Part shown: positions 35,139-43,844 of the stretch, one piece after another | Layout: each line of letters starts with the position of its first letter | How positions within the stretch are numbered: the first letter of the stretch is position 1 | Assembly (NCBI RefSeq): GCF_039522525.1 | Contig: NZ_BAAADO010000006.1 | Coordinates: forward strand, 1-64,000 | From: Salinibacillus aidingensis | GTDB lineage: Bacteria; Bacillota; Bacilli; Bacillales; Alkalibacillaceae | DNA: 64,000 nucleotides | Reading direction: 5' to 3' | Made by a program: the position numbers and the translations under genes | Notes under the pieces: generated by a model | Told to the model about the DNA's origin: nothing | The model's input: only the letters and a program-made list of their open reading frames with translations | Database searches by the model: none

Positions 35139-36800
35139 GTGTCAGAAGCATGGTGGAAAAAAGCAGTCGTATACCAGATTTACCCAAAAAGCTTCCGGGA
35201 TACGACAGGAAATGGAATGGGAGACATTCAGGGGATTATTCAGAAATTAGACTATCTTCATAAGCTTGGTGTCGACGTTATCTGGCTGACACCGGTTTAT
35301 AAGTCTCCGCAGAAAGATAATGGCTATGATATTAGCAACTATTATTCCATTGAGCCCCAGTACGGGACGATGGAGGATTTTGAAGAGCTGCTGACGGAAA
35401 CCCATAAGCGGGGTATGAAGCTGATCATGGATCTCGTCATCAATCATACGTCAACTGAACACGAGTGGTTTAAACAGGCGGCTTCGTCAAAAGACAACGA
35501 GTACAGGGACTTTTACATCTGGAAGGATCCTGTTGATGGAGACATGCCGAACAACTGGCAATCCAAGTTCGGCGGACCAGCCTGGGAGTTTGATGAAAAG
35601 AGTGGTCAATATTACCTTCATTTGTTTGATGTAACACAGGCGGATATTAACTGGGAAAACCCCGTTGTTCGGGAAAAGCTTTATGACATGATCAAATTCT
35701 GGGCGGAAAAAGGCATCGATGGCTTCCGTCTGGATGTCATCAATCTGATTTCCAAGAATCAGGATTTCCCAAGTGATGATACAGGGGATGGCCGGAAGTT
35801 TTACACGGACGGACCCCGTATTCACGAATATTTACATGAGATGAATCAAAAAGCCTTTTCTCCTTACAACATGATGACCGTTGGGGAAATGTCCTCAACC
35901 AAGCTGGAAAACTGTGTGCTGTATACCAATCCGGAGCGGGAAGAGCTTGATATGACTTTCCAATTCCATCATTTAAAGGTGGATTATCCGAATGGGGAAA
36001 AATGGACGAAGGCACCTTTTGATTTTCTGGAGCTGAAAAAAATTCTTTCCTATTGGCAGAAAGGCATGCATGAAGGCGGGGGCTGGAATGCACTCTTCTG
36101 GTGTAACCACGACCAGCCTCGTGTCGTCTCCCGTTTTGGTGATGTGGAGAACTATCATGAGAAATCGGCGAAAATGCTGGGAACCACCATTCATATGATG
36201 CAGGGAACCCCTTATATTTATCAGGGAGAAGAGTTTGGCATGACCAATCCCGGGTTTACATCGATCGATCAGTACCGGGATGTGGAGTCTTTAAATGCCT
36301 ATAAACTTCTGCAGCAGGAAGGAAAATCTGACGAAGAAATTATCGGGATTCTTCAGCAGAAGTCCCGGGATAATTCCCGTACACCGATGCAGTGGAACAG
36401 TAGCGAAAATGCAGGATTCACCGAGGGGACACCTTGGATTGGTGTGGCTGATAACTATCAGGAAATCAATGCAGAGAACGCTGTGCAGAATCCAAATTCA
36501 ATTTTTTATCACTATCAGCAGCTGATTCAATTGCGCAAAAAGTATGATATTATTACGTATGGAGATTATCAGTTACTGTTGGAAGATGATTCACAAATCT
36601 TTGCATATACACGTAATTGGGAGAATGAGCAGCTGATTGTTGTAAGCAACTTCTACGGGCAGGAAGCAAATGTAAAGCTTCCGGTAAACGCTGAAGGAAG
36701 TATCGAGATTCTCATTTCCAATTATGACGATTCGTCCACAGCATTGGATTCTTTGCAGCTAAGACCTTATGAATCGGTCGTGTATCATGTGAAATCATGA
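35139..36800 (+). CDS. treA: Trehalose-6-phosphate hydrolase (GH13)
   Basis: About 553 residues starting MSEAWWKKAVVYQIYPKSF. The GTG at 35139 is seven bases from AGGAG, which is better than 35130. GH13 catalytic residues are in GFRLDVINL (nucleophile Asp), MTVGEMSS (acid Glu) and NHDQPRVVSR (Asp). It splits trehalose-6-phosphate into glucose and glucose-6-phosphate. It lies 24 bases after the permease. Oligo-1,6-glucosidases are close relatives; the operon decides the call. Confidence 0.9.
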   Translation: MSEAWWKKAVVYQIYPKSFRDTTGNGMGDIQGIIQKLDYLHKLGVDVIWLTPVYKSPQKDNGYDISNYYSIEPQYGTMEDFEELLTETHKRGMKLIMDLVINHTSTEHEWFKQAASSKDNEYRDFYIWKDPVDGDMPNNWQSKFGGPAWEFDEKSGQYYLHLFDVTQADINWENPVVREKLYDMIKFWAEKGIDGFRLDVINLISKNQDFPSDDTGDGRKFYTDGPRIHEYLHEMNQKAFSPYNMMTVGEMSSTKLENCVLYTNPEREELDMTFQFHHLKVDYPNGEKWTKAPFDFLELKKILSYWQKGMHEGGGWNALFWCNHDQPRVVSRFGDVENYHEKSAKMLGTTIHMMQGTPYIYQGEEFGMTNPGFTSIDQYRDVESLNAYKLLQQEGKSDEEIIGILQQKSRDNSRTPMQWNSSENAGFTEGTPWIGVADNYQEINAENAVQNPNSIFYHYQQLIQLRKKYDIITYGDYQLLLEDDSQIFAYTRNWENEQLIVVSNFYGQEANVKLPVNAEGSIEILISNYDDSSTALDSLQLRPYESVVYHVKS

Positions 36801-36810
36801 GGGATGGGGA

Positions 36811-37519
36811 ATGAAGAAGAAATATCTTGCTATTTATGAAGATTTAATCCAAAAAATCAGGGAGCATACTTTAGCCGCTTCTACATTGCTTCCTTCTGTG
36901 AATGAACTGGCTGGTGAATATGCGACCTCCAGAGAAACGATTCGGAAGGCGCTGGATTTACTTTCACAGGAGGGTTACATTCAAAAGATTCACGGGAAAG
37001 GGTCGGTTGTGCTTGATTTAAGTAATTTTTCCTTTCCTGTTTCCGGAATTGTCAGCTATAAAGGACTGGCTGATCGCCTAAAGCTTGACAGTAAGACACA
37101 TGTAAAGGGAATGAATGTACTGGAAGCGGGTTCTGATGTTCATAAGATTCTTAAAGCGACGGATAAAAGTCAAATTTGGAAGGTTGACCGTGTAAGAGAA
37201 ATTTCCGGGAAAAAATCATTCTGGACAAAGACTATTTTCTGTCTGAGTTTGTCCCCTTCTGCCCCGGGAGATTTGTGAGAGCTCGATTTACGATTATGCC
37301 GAACGGGAATTAGGCTTAACGATCAGCTTTGCGGAAAAGGAAATTACCGTGGAAGAACCAACTGAAGAGGATGCAGAGCTTCTTGATTTAGAAGGGTATT
37401 CCAGTATCGTCGTCATTAAGAGTCTTGTTTATTTAGAGGATACAAGTCTTTTTCAATATACAGAATCACGGCATCGTCCGGATAAGTTTCGCTTTGTGGA
37501 CTTTGCCAGACGAGTGTAA
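36811..37519 (+). pseudogene. treR: Trehalose operon repressor TreR, frameshifted
   Basis: The GntR winged-helix domain is intact (about 1-70; AGEYATSRETIRKALDLLSQ). The effector domain breaks after residue about 130 near the run of six A at about 37209-37214. The correct continuation (ILDKDYFLSEFVP) lies in another frame. A second shift near the CCCC run at about 37260 leads to PREICESSIYDYAERELG and on to the end DFARRV at 37519. The main frame stops at 37278, giving 155 residues instead of about 235. It begins ten bases after treA. Either the gene is dead or the two homopolymer sites are sequencing errors. Confidence 0.85.
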
Positions 37520-37524
37520 ACATG

Positions 37525-37552
37525 AAAGCTGTCTCCTGCAGGCAGCTTTTTA
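37525..37552 (+). terminator. Terminator of the tre operon
   Basis: AAGCTG/CAGCTT stem with additional inner pairs, then TTT. A modest terminator. Confidence 0.65.
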
Positions 37553-37602
37553 CTATAAGACAGGTAAACAACAAGAACTGTTACATAGGAGGATAAATAA
37601 AA

Positions 37603-39282
37603 ATGGAAAAAACCTGGTGGAAGGAAAGTGTCGTTTATCAGATTTATCCCCGAAGCTTTAATGACAGCAATGGGGATGGAATTGGAGATATTCAGGGAAT
37701 CATCGAAAAACTGGATTATTTAAAGGAACTGGGCATCGACGTCATTTGGCTGTCTCCTGTTTATAAATCCCCAAATGATGACAATGGTTACGACATCTCG
37801 GATTACTATGACATTATGGATGATTTTGGAACGATGGAGGACTGGGAGCGTTTGCTGGATGAGATCCACGCCCGGGGGATGAAACTCATTATGGATTTGG
37901 TTGTGAATCATTCCTCCGATGAACATGAGTGGTTCCAGCAGGCGAAAAAATCGAAGGACAATCCATACAGAGACTATTACATCTGGCGTAAAGGGAAAGA
38001 CGGCAGGGAGCCGAACAACTGGAAGTCGACCTTCAGCGGCTCAGCCTGGGAATATAACGAAGCGACGGGCGATTATTACTTACATATTTTCAGTAAAAAA
38101 CAGCCTGACTTAAACTGGGAAAATCCGGAGCTTCGACAGGACGTTTATAAGATGATGAAATGGTGGCTCGATAAAGGGGTTGACGGGTTCCGCATGGACG
38201 TCATTAACTTTATCTCCAAAGTTCCTGGTCTGCCGGACGCTCCCAACCCAAATGGAGAACCTTATGTATCCGGCAGCCGCTACTTTAAAAATGGGCCTCG
38301 CATTCATGAGTTTCTGCAGGAAATGAATGAGGAAGTGCTGGCCCATTATGATGTGATGACTGTTGGGGAAATGCCGGGGGTTGACGTTGAAGAAGCAAAA
38401 AAATATACCCATTTTGAGCGTAATGAGCTCCAAATGGTTTTTCAGTTTGAGCATATGGATTTAGATTCCGGACCGGACGGCAAGTGGGATTTAAAGCCAC
38501 TGGATTTAAGGGACTTAAAAGCGAGCATTTCCAGATGGCAGAATGGCTTAAATGGAGCCGGATGGAACAGTCTTTACTTAAATAATCATGATCAGCCCCG
38601 TGTCGTTTCACGGTTTGGCAATGATCAGGAATATCGTGTGGAGTCAGCCAAAATGCTCGCCACCTTCCTCCATATGCTGCAGGGAACCCCTTATATTTAT
38701 CAAGGGGAAGAAATCGGAATGACCAATGTTCATTTTGAAGATATTGAAGATTATCAGGATATCGAAATTCGGAATATGTACAAGGAAAAAGTGGTGGAGG
38801 GAAATGCAGACCACGACCAGGTGATGGAATCGATTTATACCAAGGGCCGGGATAATGCCCGTACGCCTTTTCAATGGAACGACCTGGAGCATGCCGGCTT
38901 TACAACGGGAGAACCGTGGATCAAAGTAAATCCAAACTACAAACACATTAACGCAGAGAAAGCGACCGCTGATCCAGATTCCATTTTTCATTATTATCGT
39001 CAATTAATTCAGCTTCGGAAACAGCAACCCATCATTGTTTATGGGGATTACGAGTTAATTCTTCCGGTGCACGAGCAGATTTACGCCTATATTCGCCATT
39101 ACGAAGGAGAAAAATTGCTGGTTATTACAAATTTCGGTGAAGAACCGGTGGATTTCTCTCTTCCTGAGGAGATTGAATTTGAACCGGAAGAACGATTAAT
39201 TGGCAATTATGCTGATGATCAAAGTCATCCAGGTTCTTTTACATTAAAGCCATATGAGGCAAGAGTATATAAAGGAAAATAG
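37603..39282 (+). CDS. GH13 alpha-glucosidase (oligo-1,6-glucosidase type)
   Basis: A 559-residue GH13 enzyme (MEKTWWKESVVYQIYPRSF) with the catalytic residues in GFRMDVINF, MTVGEMPG and NHDQPRVVSRFG. It is about as long as MalL/oligo-1,6-glucosidases and clearly paralogous to treA next door. In this subfamily one residue after the nucleophile region separates alpha-1,6 from alpha-1,4 action (VINF versus VINL here). The exact substrate cannot be fixed by eye. TAGGAGG lies before the ATG. No transporter gene is linked. Confidence 0.85.
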   Translation: MEKTWWKESVVYQIYPRSFNDSNGDGIGDIQGIIEKLDYLKELGIDVIWLSPVYKSPNDDNGYDISDYYDIMDDFGTMEDWERLLDEIHARGMKLIMDLVVNHSSDEHEWFQQAKKSKDNPYRDYYIWRKGKDGREPNNWKSTFSGSAWEYNEATGDYYLHIFSKKQPDLNWENPELRQDVYKMMKWWLDKGVDGFRMDVINFISKVPGLPDAPNPNGEPYVSGSRYFKNGPRIHEFLQEMNEEVLAHYDVMTVGEMPGVDVEEAKKYTHFERNELQMVFQFEHMDLDSGPDGKWDLKPLDLRDLKASISRWQNGLNGAGWNSLYLNNHDQPRVVSRFGNDQEYRVESAKMLATFLHMLQGTPYIYQGEEIGMTNVHFEDIEDYQDIEIRNMYKEKVVEGNADHDQVMESIYTKGRDNARTPFQWNDLEHAGFTTGEPWIKVNPNYKHINAEKATADPDSIFHYYRQLIQLRKQQPIIVYGDYELILPVHEQIYAYIRHYEGEKLLVITNFGEEPVDFSLPEEIEFEPEERLIGNYADDQSHPGSFTLKPYEARVYKGK

Positions 39283-39296
39283 TGCCGAATCGACAA

Positions 39297-39322
39297 AACA
39301 CCACCATATTCTTGGTGGTGTT
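39297..39322 (+). terminator. Terminator after the glucosidase gene
   Basis: AACACCACC (39297-39305) pairs with GGTGGTGTT (39314-39322). The following T content is low, so strength is uncertain. Confidence 0.65.
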
Positions 39323-39389
39323 CGTTATATCTCATATGGTATACTGTTTTCGAAATATTTTAAATATTTTAAGGTGGTCGTTTCGTCAT

Positions 39390-41402
39390 ATGGCCTTTAA
39401 AAACTCGAACCAGCAAAATCGAATTCCCTCCTTTCATCCATCCGATTACGATTTTTTTATTGGACGGGAAGAGGAACTGAATGAATTGGAAGAATTATTG
39501 ACTTTACCTGAAACATCGCCGTATAAAATGATTTATATCCATGGGATTGCCGGAATTGGAAAAACCCTCCTGGTCAGGATGCTTCAGTATCGACTGTCCC
39601 TTGAAGAGCTTCCGTTTTTTACGCTGGATTGCAGAGGGTTAAAGGCTATTCCTGACTTATTTACCCAATCACTGGAGGATATCCTGAACAATCATTCTCA
39701 GAGCTTTCCAGGCTTTACACAACGGCAGAATAAGCCTTTTCTTTTATTTATTGATCATTATGATGAAGAAAATCTGATTGCAGAATGGATTCAGGAGCAT
39801 GTCATCACGGAAATTCCGGACGATGTAAAAATTATCCTGGCCGGACGGAATTCACTCCGTGGTGAATGGCTGGCATCACCAGCCTGGCAGCAGTCCATTC
39901 AGACGATAGAATTAAAAAAATTATCCTTTCAAGAAGTGAAGGAATATGTGAAACGTCGAGGCTTTCATCAAACCTCGACGATTTATAAATTATGGCATTT
40001 TACAAAAGGGCACCCGCTTGCTCTGTCCTTATTCACAGCGGCTTTGGTAAGAGATAAAAGTGCTGAGCTGAATTTCCGTGAACAGTTTGAGGTCATCGAA
40101 TATCTGGTTCAGGCATTTTTGAAAGAAGTTGAACGGGACCCGGAGTTCCGCTATTTACTGGAGATTTCCACCATCCTGCACAGCTTTAATGAGGAAGGTC
40201 TGTCTTATATTAATAATAAGGAAGTGTCGAGTTTACAATTTGATCGTCTGGTTACATTGTCCTTTGTCAGGCAGGGCAAAAATGGCTGGTTTCTGGACCC
40301 TTTCATTCGGCAGGTGATGAATGAATATTTTAAACACCGCCACCCCCAACGGTTTGAAGAAATATCCAAGCGGGCTGCCGCTTATTATCGGCAGAAAATC
40401 TTTTCCAGCTCGGGCCGGAAAAATCTCGAATACTATATTTCGGAATTTATTTATCATTTAGGGGATGATTTAATAGGTACGTCTTTGTTTGATTTGGCTG
40501 AAGGCTCGAATTATCGTCTGGAAACCGGAAGCCGGCATAATTTTCTCGAGATTGCAGAGTATTTTGAGGGGCGTCAGGGGCATGCGCCCAACTATGAAGT
40601 GGATTACTATCATCCAGGTACGGATCAGAATCATCAATTTCGGGTGTCGAGTGAACACAATCAGCGTGAAAATGAATTAATTGACGTTCAGACGTTGAAG
40701 CAGCTCGGCTATGATGTTTTTAAAATGCTTAAGGACGAAAAAGGAAAAACGGTTGGCATATCGATAGTCATCCCCATCCACCGTAAAACGATCCCTACTT
40801 TAAAGAATATGCCGGTTACGAGAAGCTATTTTAATAGACTTTCAGTAGGAGAGCTGAGTGAATTAAAGGTGGCTGAGGATGAGGTGGCCGGCTGGTTTAT
40901 CCGGATGATTGATGTTCATAACCCTGAAGACCCGGTGAAACGATCCTATTTGCTGTACAGACTTATGCCTCTGCTATTATCCGGGGGACGCATCATCGCA
41001 TCCACACCGTTAAAAATGTATCAGGAAATGCTGCAGCGGCTGGGCTTTCAGCAGGTAAAAGGTGCTACCCACTTTGATTACGGTCCTAATGTCCCATCTC
41101 CTACGTTTATACTGGATGTCCGAGGGCCCCGGCTTGTCTCCTATTTAGATGAACTGGCTTCAAGCCTTGCACGGCAGACCAACCTGAATCTGCCGAAAAA
41201 AAGTCTTCCCTTTTCACCAAGAGAATTCGAGGTTGCTGAATTAATTGTAGAGGGGCTGACAAACGGAGAGATTGCGAATCGATTATCCGTAAGTCAGATA
41301 ACAGTAAAAAAGCATGTCAGTCAGCTACTGAAAAAAATGGAGGTGAAAAACCGGGCCCAGCTCATTCGCCGCCTGCTGGATTATGTGAAGGAATCGGATT
41401 AA
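39390..41402 (+). CDS. Large ATP-binding LuxR-type transcription regulator
   Basis: From ATG 39390 (AAGGTGG upstream, just after the preceding terminator region) the protein has 670 residues. It carries an AAA/STAND-type ATPase with FIGREEELNELEELL and Walker A HGIAGIGKTLL (about residues 45-55), and a winged-helix-like middle (about 240-340). A region at about 400-590 is unlike anything I can name. The C-terminal LuxR HTH (about 610-668) reads FSPREFEVAELIVEGLTNGE and SQITVKKHVSQLLKKM. It resembles MalT-like regulators in layout but lacks obvious TPR repeats. Target genes are unknown; the neighbouring glucosidase is one candidate. Confidence 0.8.
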   Translation: MAFKNSNQQNRIPSFHPSDYDFFIGREEELNELEELLTLPETSPYKMIYIHGIAGIGKTLLVRMLQYRLSLEELPFFTLDCRGLKAIPDLFTQSLEDILNNHSQSFPGFTQRQNKPFLLFIDHYDEENLIAEWIQEHVITEIPDDVKIILAGRNSLRGEWLASPAWQQSIQTIELKKLSFQEVKEYVKRRGFHQTSTIYKLWHFTKGHPLALSLFTAALVRDKSAELNFREQFEVIEYLVQAFLKEVERDPEFRYLLEISTILHSFNEEGLSYINNKEVSSLQFDRLVTLSFVRQGKNGWFLDPFIRQVMNEYFKHRHPQRFEEISKRAAAYYRQKIFSSSGRKNLEYYISEFIYHLGDDLIGTSLFDLAEGSNYRLETGSRHNFLEIAEYFEGRQGHAPNYEVDYYHPGTDQNHQFRVSSEHNQRENELIDVQTLKQLGYDVFKMLKDEKGKTVGISIVIPIHRKTIPTLKNMPVTRSYFNRLSVGELSELKVAEDEVAGWFIRMIDVHNPEDPVKRSYLLYRLMPLLLSGGRIIASTPLKMYQEMLQRLGFQQVKGATHFDYGPNVPSPTFILDVRGPRLVSYLDELASSLARQTNLNLPKKSLPFSPREFEVAELIVEGLTNGEIANRLSVSQITVKKHVSQLLKKMEVKNRAQLIRRLLDYVKESD

Positions 41403-41430
41403 TAGATGATGATCATTGGATAGGAGTGAA

Positions 41431-41457
41431 AACCCCGGCGTGGTGGCCGGGGTTTTT
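41431..41457 (+). terminator. Terminator of the LuxR-type gene
   Basis: AACCCCGGC (41431-41439) pairs with GCCGGGGTT (41446-41454), followed by T. Confidence 0.88.
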
Positions 41458-41520
41458 GCTGATTCTGGAGTTGGAGACAGGTGCAATGGTGAGGGCCATC
41501 TGTGCAATATTTTATAGGGG

Positions 41521-41592
41521 AAATGGCCTTCATAAAGGGAATGAAGGCCATTTAAATATAAGAATCCCTGGCTGGTTGCCTTCAACCAGGGG
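41521..41592. other. Two consecutive hairpins upstream of uvrB
   Basis: AAATGGCCTTCAT (41521-41533) pairs perfectly over 13 bp with 41541-41553. A second, shorter hairpin (CTGGTTG/CAACCAG) follows at about 41571-41590. Neither has a T run. The rest of 41458-41714 shows no gene. Confidence 0.55.
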
Positions 41593-41714
41593 ATGAAGGT
41601 AACTTTGGTGAACAACCTGCAGGCTATAGTCCTTCATTGCCTTTCCACTTCCTTTGCAATACGCTGCAAAAAAACATATCCTATTAATAGAACAGAAAAG
41701 AAGTGTAAAAAAAT

Positions 41715-41728
41715 AGAATGTTTGTTCG
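41715..41728 (+). promoter_or_regulatory. LexA (SOS) box of uvrBA
   Basis: AGAATGTTTGTTCG matches most positions of the Gram-positive SOS box CGAACNNNNGTTCG, with GAA and GTTCG arms spaced correctly. It lies about 130 bases before uvrB, a known LexA target. Confidence 0.7.
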
Positions 41729-41857
41729 TTTTTTGTTATACTTTAGGAAGACTTGATGAGCCAACGAAAAAAATATGTGAAACGTCGATTTCGGAACAAA
41801 GTACTGGGAAACAGGCTTTGATTATACATTGGTTGTCGGAGAATGGAGGTTCGGTGA

Positions 41858-43837
41858 TTGGATACGCAATTTCAGTTGGAGTCAAAATACAGTCCACAGG
41901 GAGATCAGCCTACTGCTATTAAAGAGCTGGTGGGTGGAATTCAGAAAGGCACGAAGCATCAGACACTGCTTGGTGCTACGGGGACAGGGAAGACGTTTAC
42001 AGTTTCGAACGTGATTAAGGAAGTGAATAAGCCTACCCTTGTAATTGCCCATAATAAAACATTGGCAGGCCAGCTCTACAGTGAGTTTAAGGAGTATTTC
42101 CCCAACAACGCTGTGGAATATTTTGTGAGCTATTATGATTATTATCAGCCTGAGGCCTATGTGCCGCAGACAGATACCTTCATTGAAAAAGATGCAAGCA
42201 TTAATGATGAGATTGATAAATTGCGGCACTCGGCGACATCTGCTTTATTTGAACGCCGGGATGTCATTATTGTGTCGAGTGTTTCCTGTATTTATGGCTT
42301 AGGTTCCCCGGAGGAATATGGGGAAATGGTAGTTTCCTTACGTATAGGTATGGAAAAGGATCGGGATGCATTGCTTCGTGATCTGGTTGATATTCAGTAT
42401 GCCCGTAATGATATTGATTTCCAGCGGGGGACCTTCCGTGTGCGTGGAGACTCCGTCGAAATTATTCCGGCCTCCCGTGAAGAGCATTGCCTGAGGGTGG
42501 AATTTTTCGGTGATGAAATTGATCGGATTCGGGAAGTGGATGCTTTAACCGGTGAAATTATTGGGGACCGTGAGCATGTGGCGATTTTCCCGGCTTCCCA
42601 CTTCGTCACCCGGGAAGAGAAAATGAAGCGTGCGATTACGAATATTGAGAAGGAGCTGGAGGAGCGCTTATCCGAGCTTAGAGCCAATAACAAGCTTCTG
42701 GAAGCTCAGCGGTTAGAGCAGCGGACCAACTATGATCTGGAAATGATGAGGGAAATGGGCTTCTGTTCCGGAATCGAGAACTATTCCCGGCATTTGACCT
42801 TCCGTGAACCGGGAGCAACACCTTATACATTGCTTGATTACTTTCCGGATGACTTTCTTCTGGTTGTGGATGAGTCACACGTAACCCTTCCTCAGGTACG
42901 GGGAATGTACAATGGGGACAGAGCCCGGAAGCAGACGCTGGTTGATCACGGTTTCCGTCTGCCATCCGCTTTGGACAACCGTCCGTTAAAATTTGAGGAA
43001 TTTGAAAAGCATATTAACCAATCGATTTTTGTATCCGCAACACCAGGTCCGTATGAGCTTGAGCATACACCGAAAATGACCGAGCAGATTATCCGGCCAA
43101 CCGGCTTGCTGGATCCGGAAATTGACGTCCGTCCAATCAAAGGACAGATTGATGACTTAATCGGTGAAGTGAAGGAGCGTTCGGAGCGGAATGAACGTGT
43201 ACTTGTCACAACTTTAACGATTAAAATGGCTGAGGATCTGACCGACTACTTAAAGGATGTTGGATTTAAAGTTGCCTATCTCCATTCTGAGATTAAAACC
43301 CTTGAACGAATTGAAGTGATCCGGGATTTACGCCTCGGAAAATATGACGTATTAGTCGGAATTAACCTGCTCAGGGAAGGGCTGGACATTCCTGAGGTGT
43401 CCCTGGTAGCAATTCTTGATGCGGATAAGGAAGGATTCCTGAGGTCACAGCGCTCCCTGATTCAGACAACAGGTCGTGCTGCCCGGAATGCTCAGGGTAA
43501 AGTCATTATGTATGCCGATAAAATTACGGATTCCATGCAGATTGCTATCGATGAAACCTATCGACGCAGGGAAAAGCAGATTGCCTATAATGAAGAGCAT
43601 GGAATTGTGCCACAGACGATTCAAAAGGATATTCATGATGTGATCAAGGCAACAACAGCTGCAGAAGAAGAGGAAAAAGAGGATAAGGTTCAGTCGCTGA
43701 CAAACCTATCAAAGGAAGAAAAGCAGAAGACCATCGAACAGATGGAAAAGGAAATGAAGCAGGCAGCGAAAGATCTCGATTTCGAACGGGCAGCAGAATT
43801 AAGAGATATTATCTTGGAGTTAAAGGCGGAAGGATGA
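41858..43837 (+). CDS. uvrB: Excinuclease ABC subunit B
   Basis: The 659-residue protein starts at TTG 41858, with GGAGGT seven bases upstream and the family N-terminus DTQFQLESKYSPQGDQPTAI. Walker A GATGTGKT is at residues 39-46. The beta-hairpin YYDYYQPEAYVP inserts into damaged DNA. Helicase motif VI is QTTGRAARN, and the C-terminal UVR domain is the UvrC contact. With UvrA and UvrC it carries out nucleotide excision repair. uvrA follows after seven bases. Confidence 0.98.
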   Translation: MDTQFQLESKYSPQGDQPTAIKELVGGIQKGTKHQTLLGATGTGKTFTVSNVIKEVNKPTLVIAHNKTLAGQLYSEFKEYFPNNAVEYFVSYYDYYQPEAYVPQTDTFIEKDASINDEIDKLRHSATSALFERRDVIIVSSVSCIYGLGSPEEYGEMVVSLRIGMEKDRDALLRDLVDIQYARNDIDFQRGTFRVRGDSVEIIPASREEHCLRVEFFGDEIDRIREVDALTGEIIGDREHVAIFPASHFVTREEKMKRAITNIEKELEERLSELRANNKLLEAQRLEQRTNYDLEMMREMGFCSGIENYSRHLTFREPGATPYTLLDYFPDDFLLVVDESHVTLPQVRGMYNGDRARKQTLVDHGFRLPSALDNRPLKFEEFEKHINQSIFVSATPGPYELEHTPKMTEQIIRPTGLLDPEIDVRPIKGQIDDLIGEVKERSERNERVLVTTLTIKMAEDLTDYLKDVGFKVAYLHSEIKTLERIEVIRDLRLGKYDVLVGINLLREGLDIPEVSLVAILDADKEGFLRSQRSLIQTTGRAARNAQGKVIMYADKITDSMQIAIDETYRRREKQIAYNEEHGIVPQTIQKDIHDVIKATTAAEEEEKEDKVQSLTNLSKEEKQKTIEQMEKEMKQAAKDLDFERAAELRDIILELKAEG

Positions 43838-43844
43838 GTGTAAC

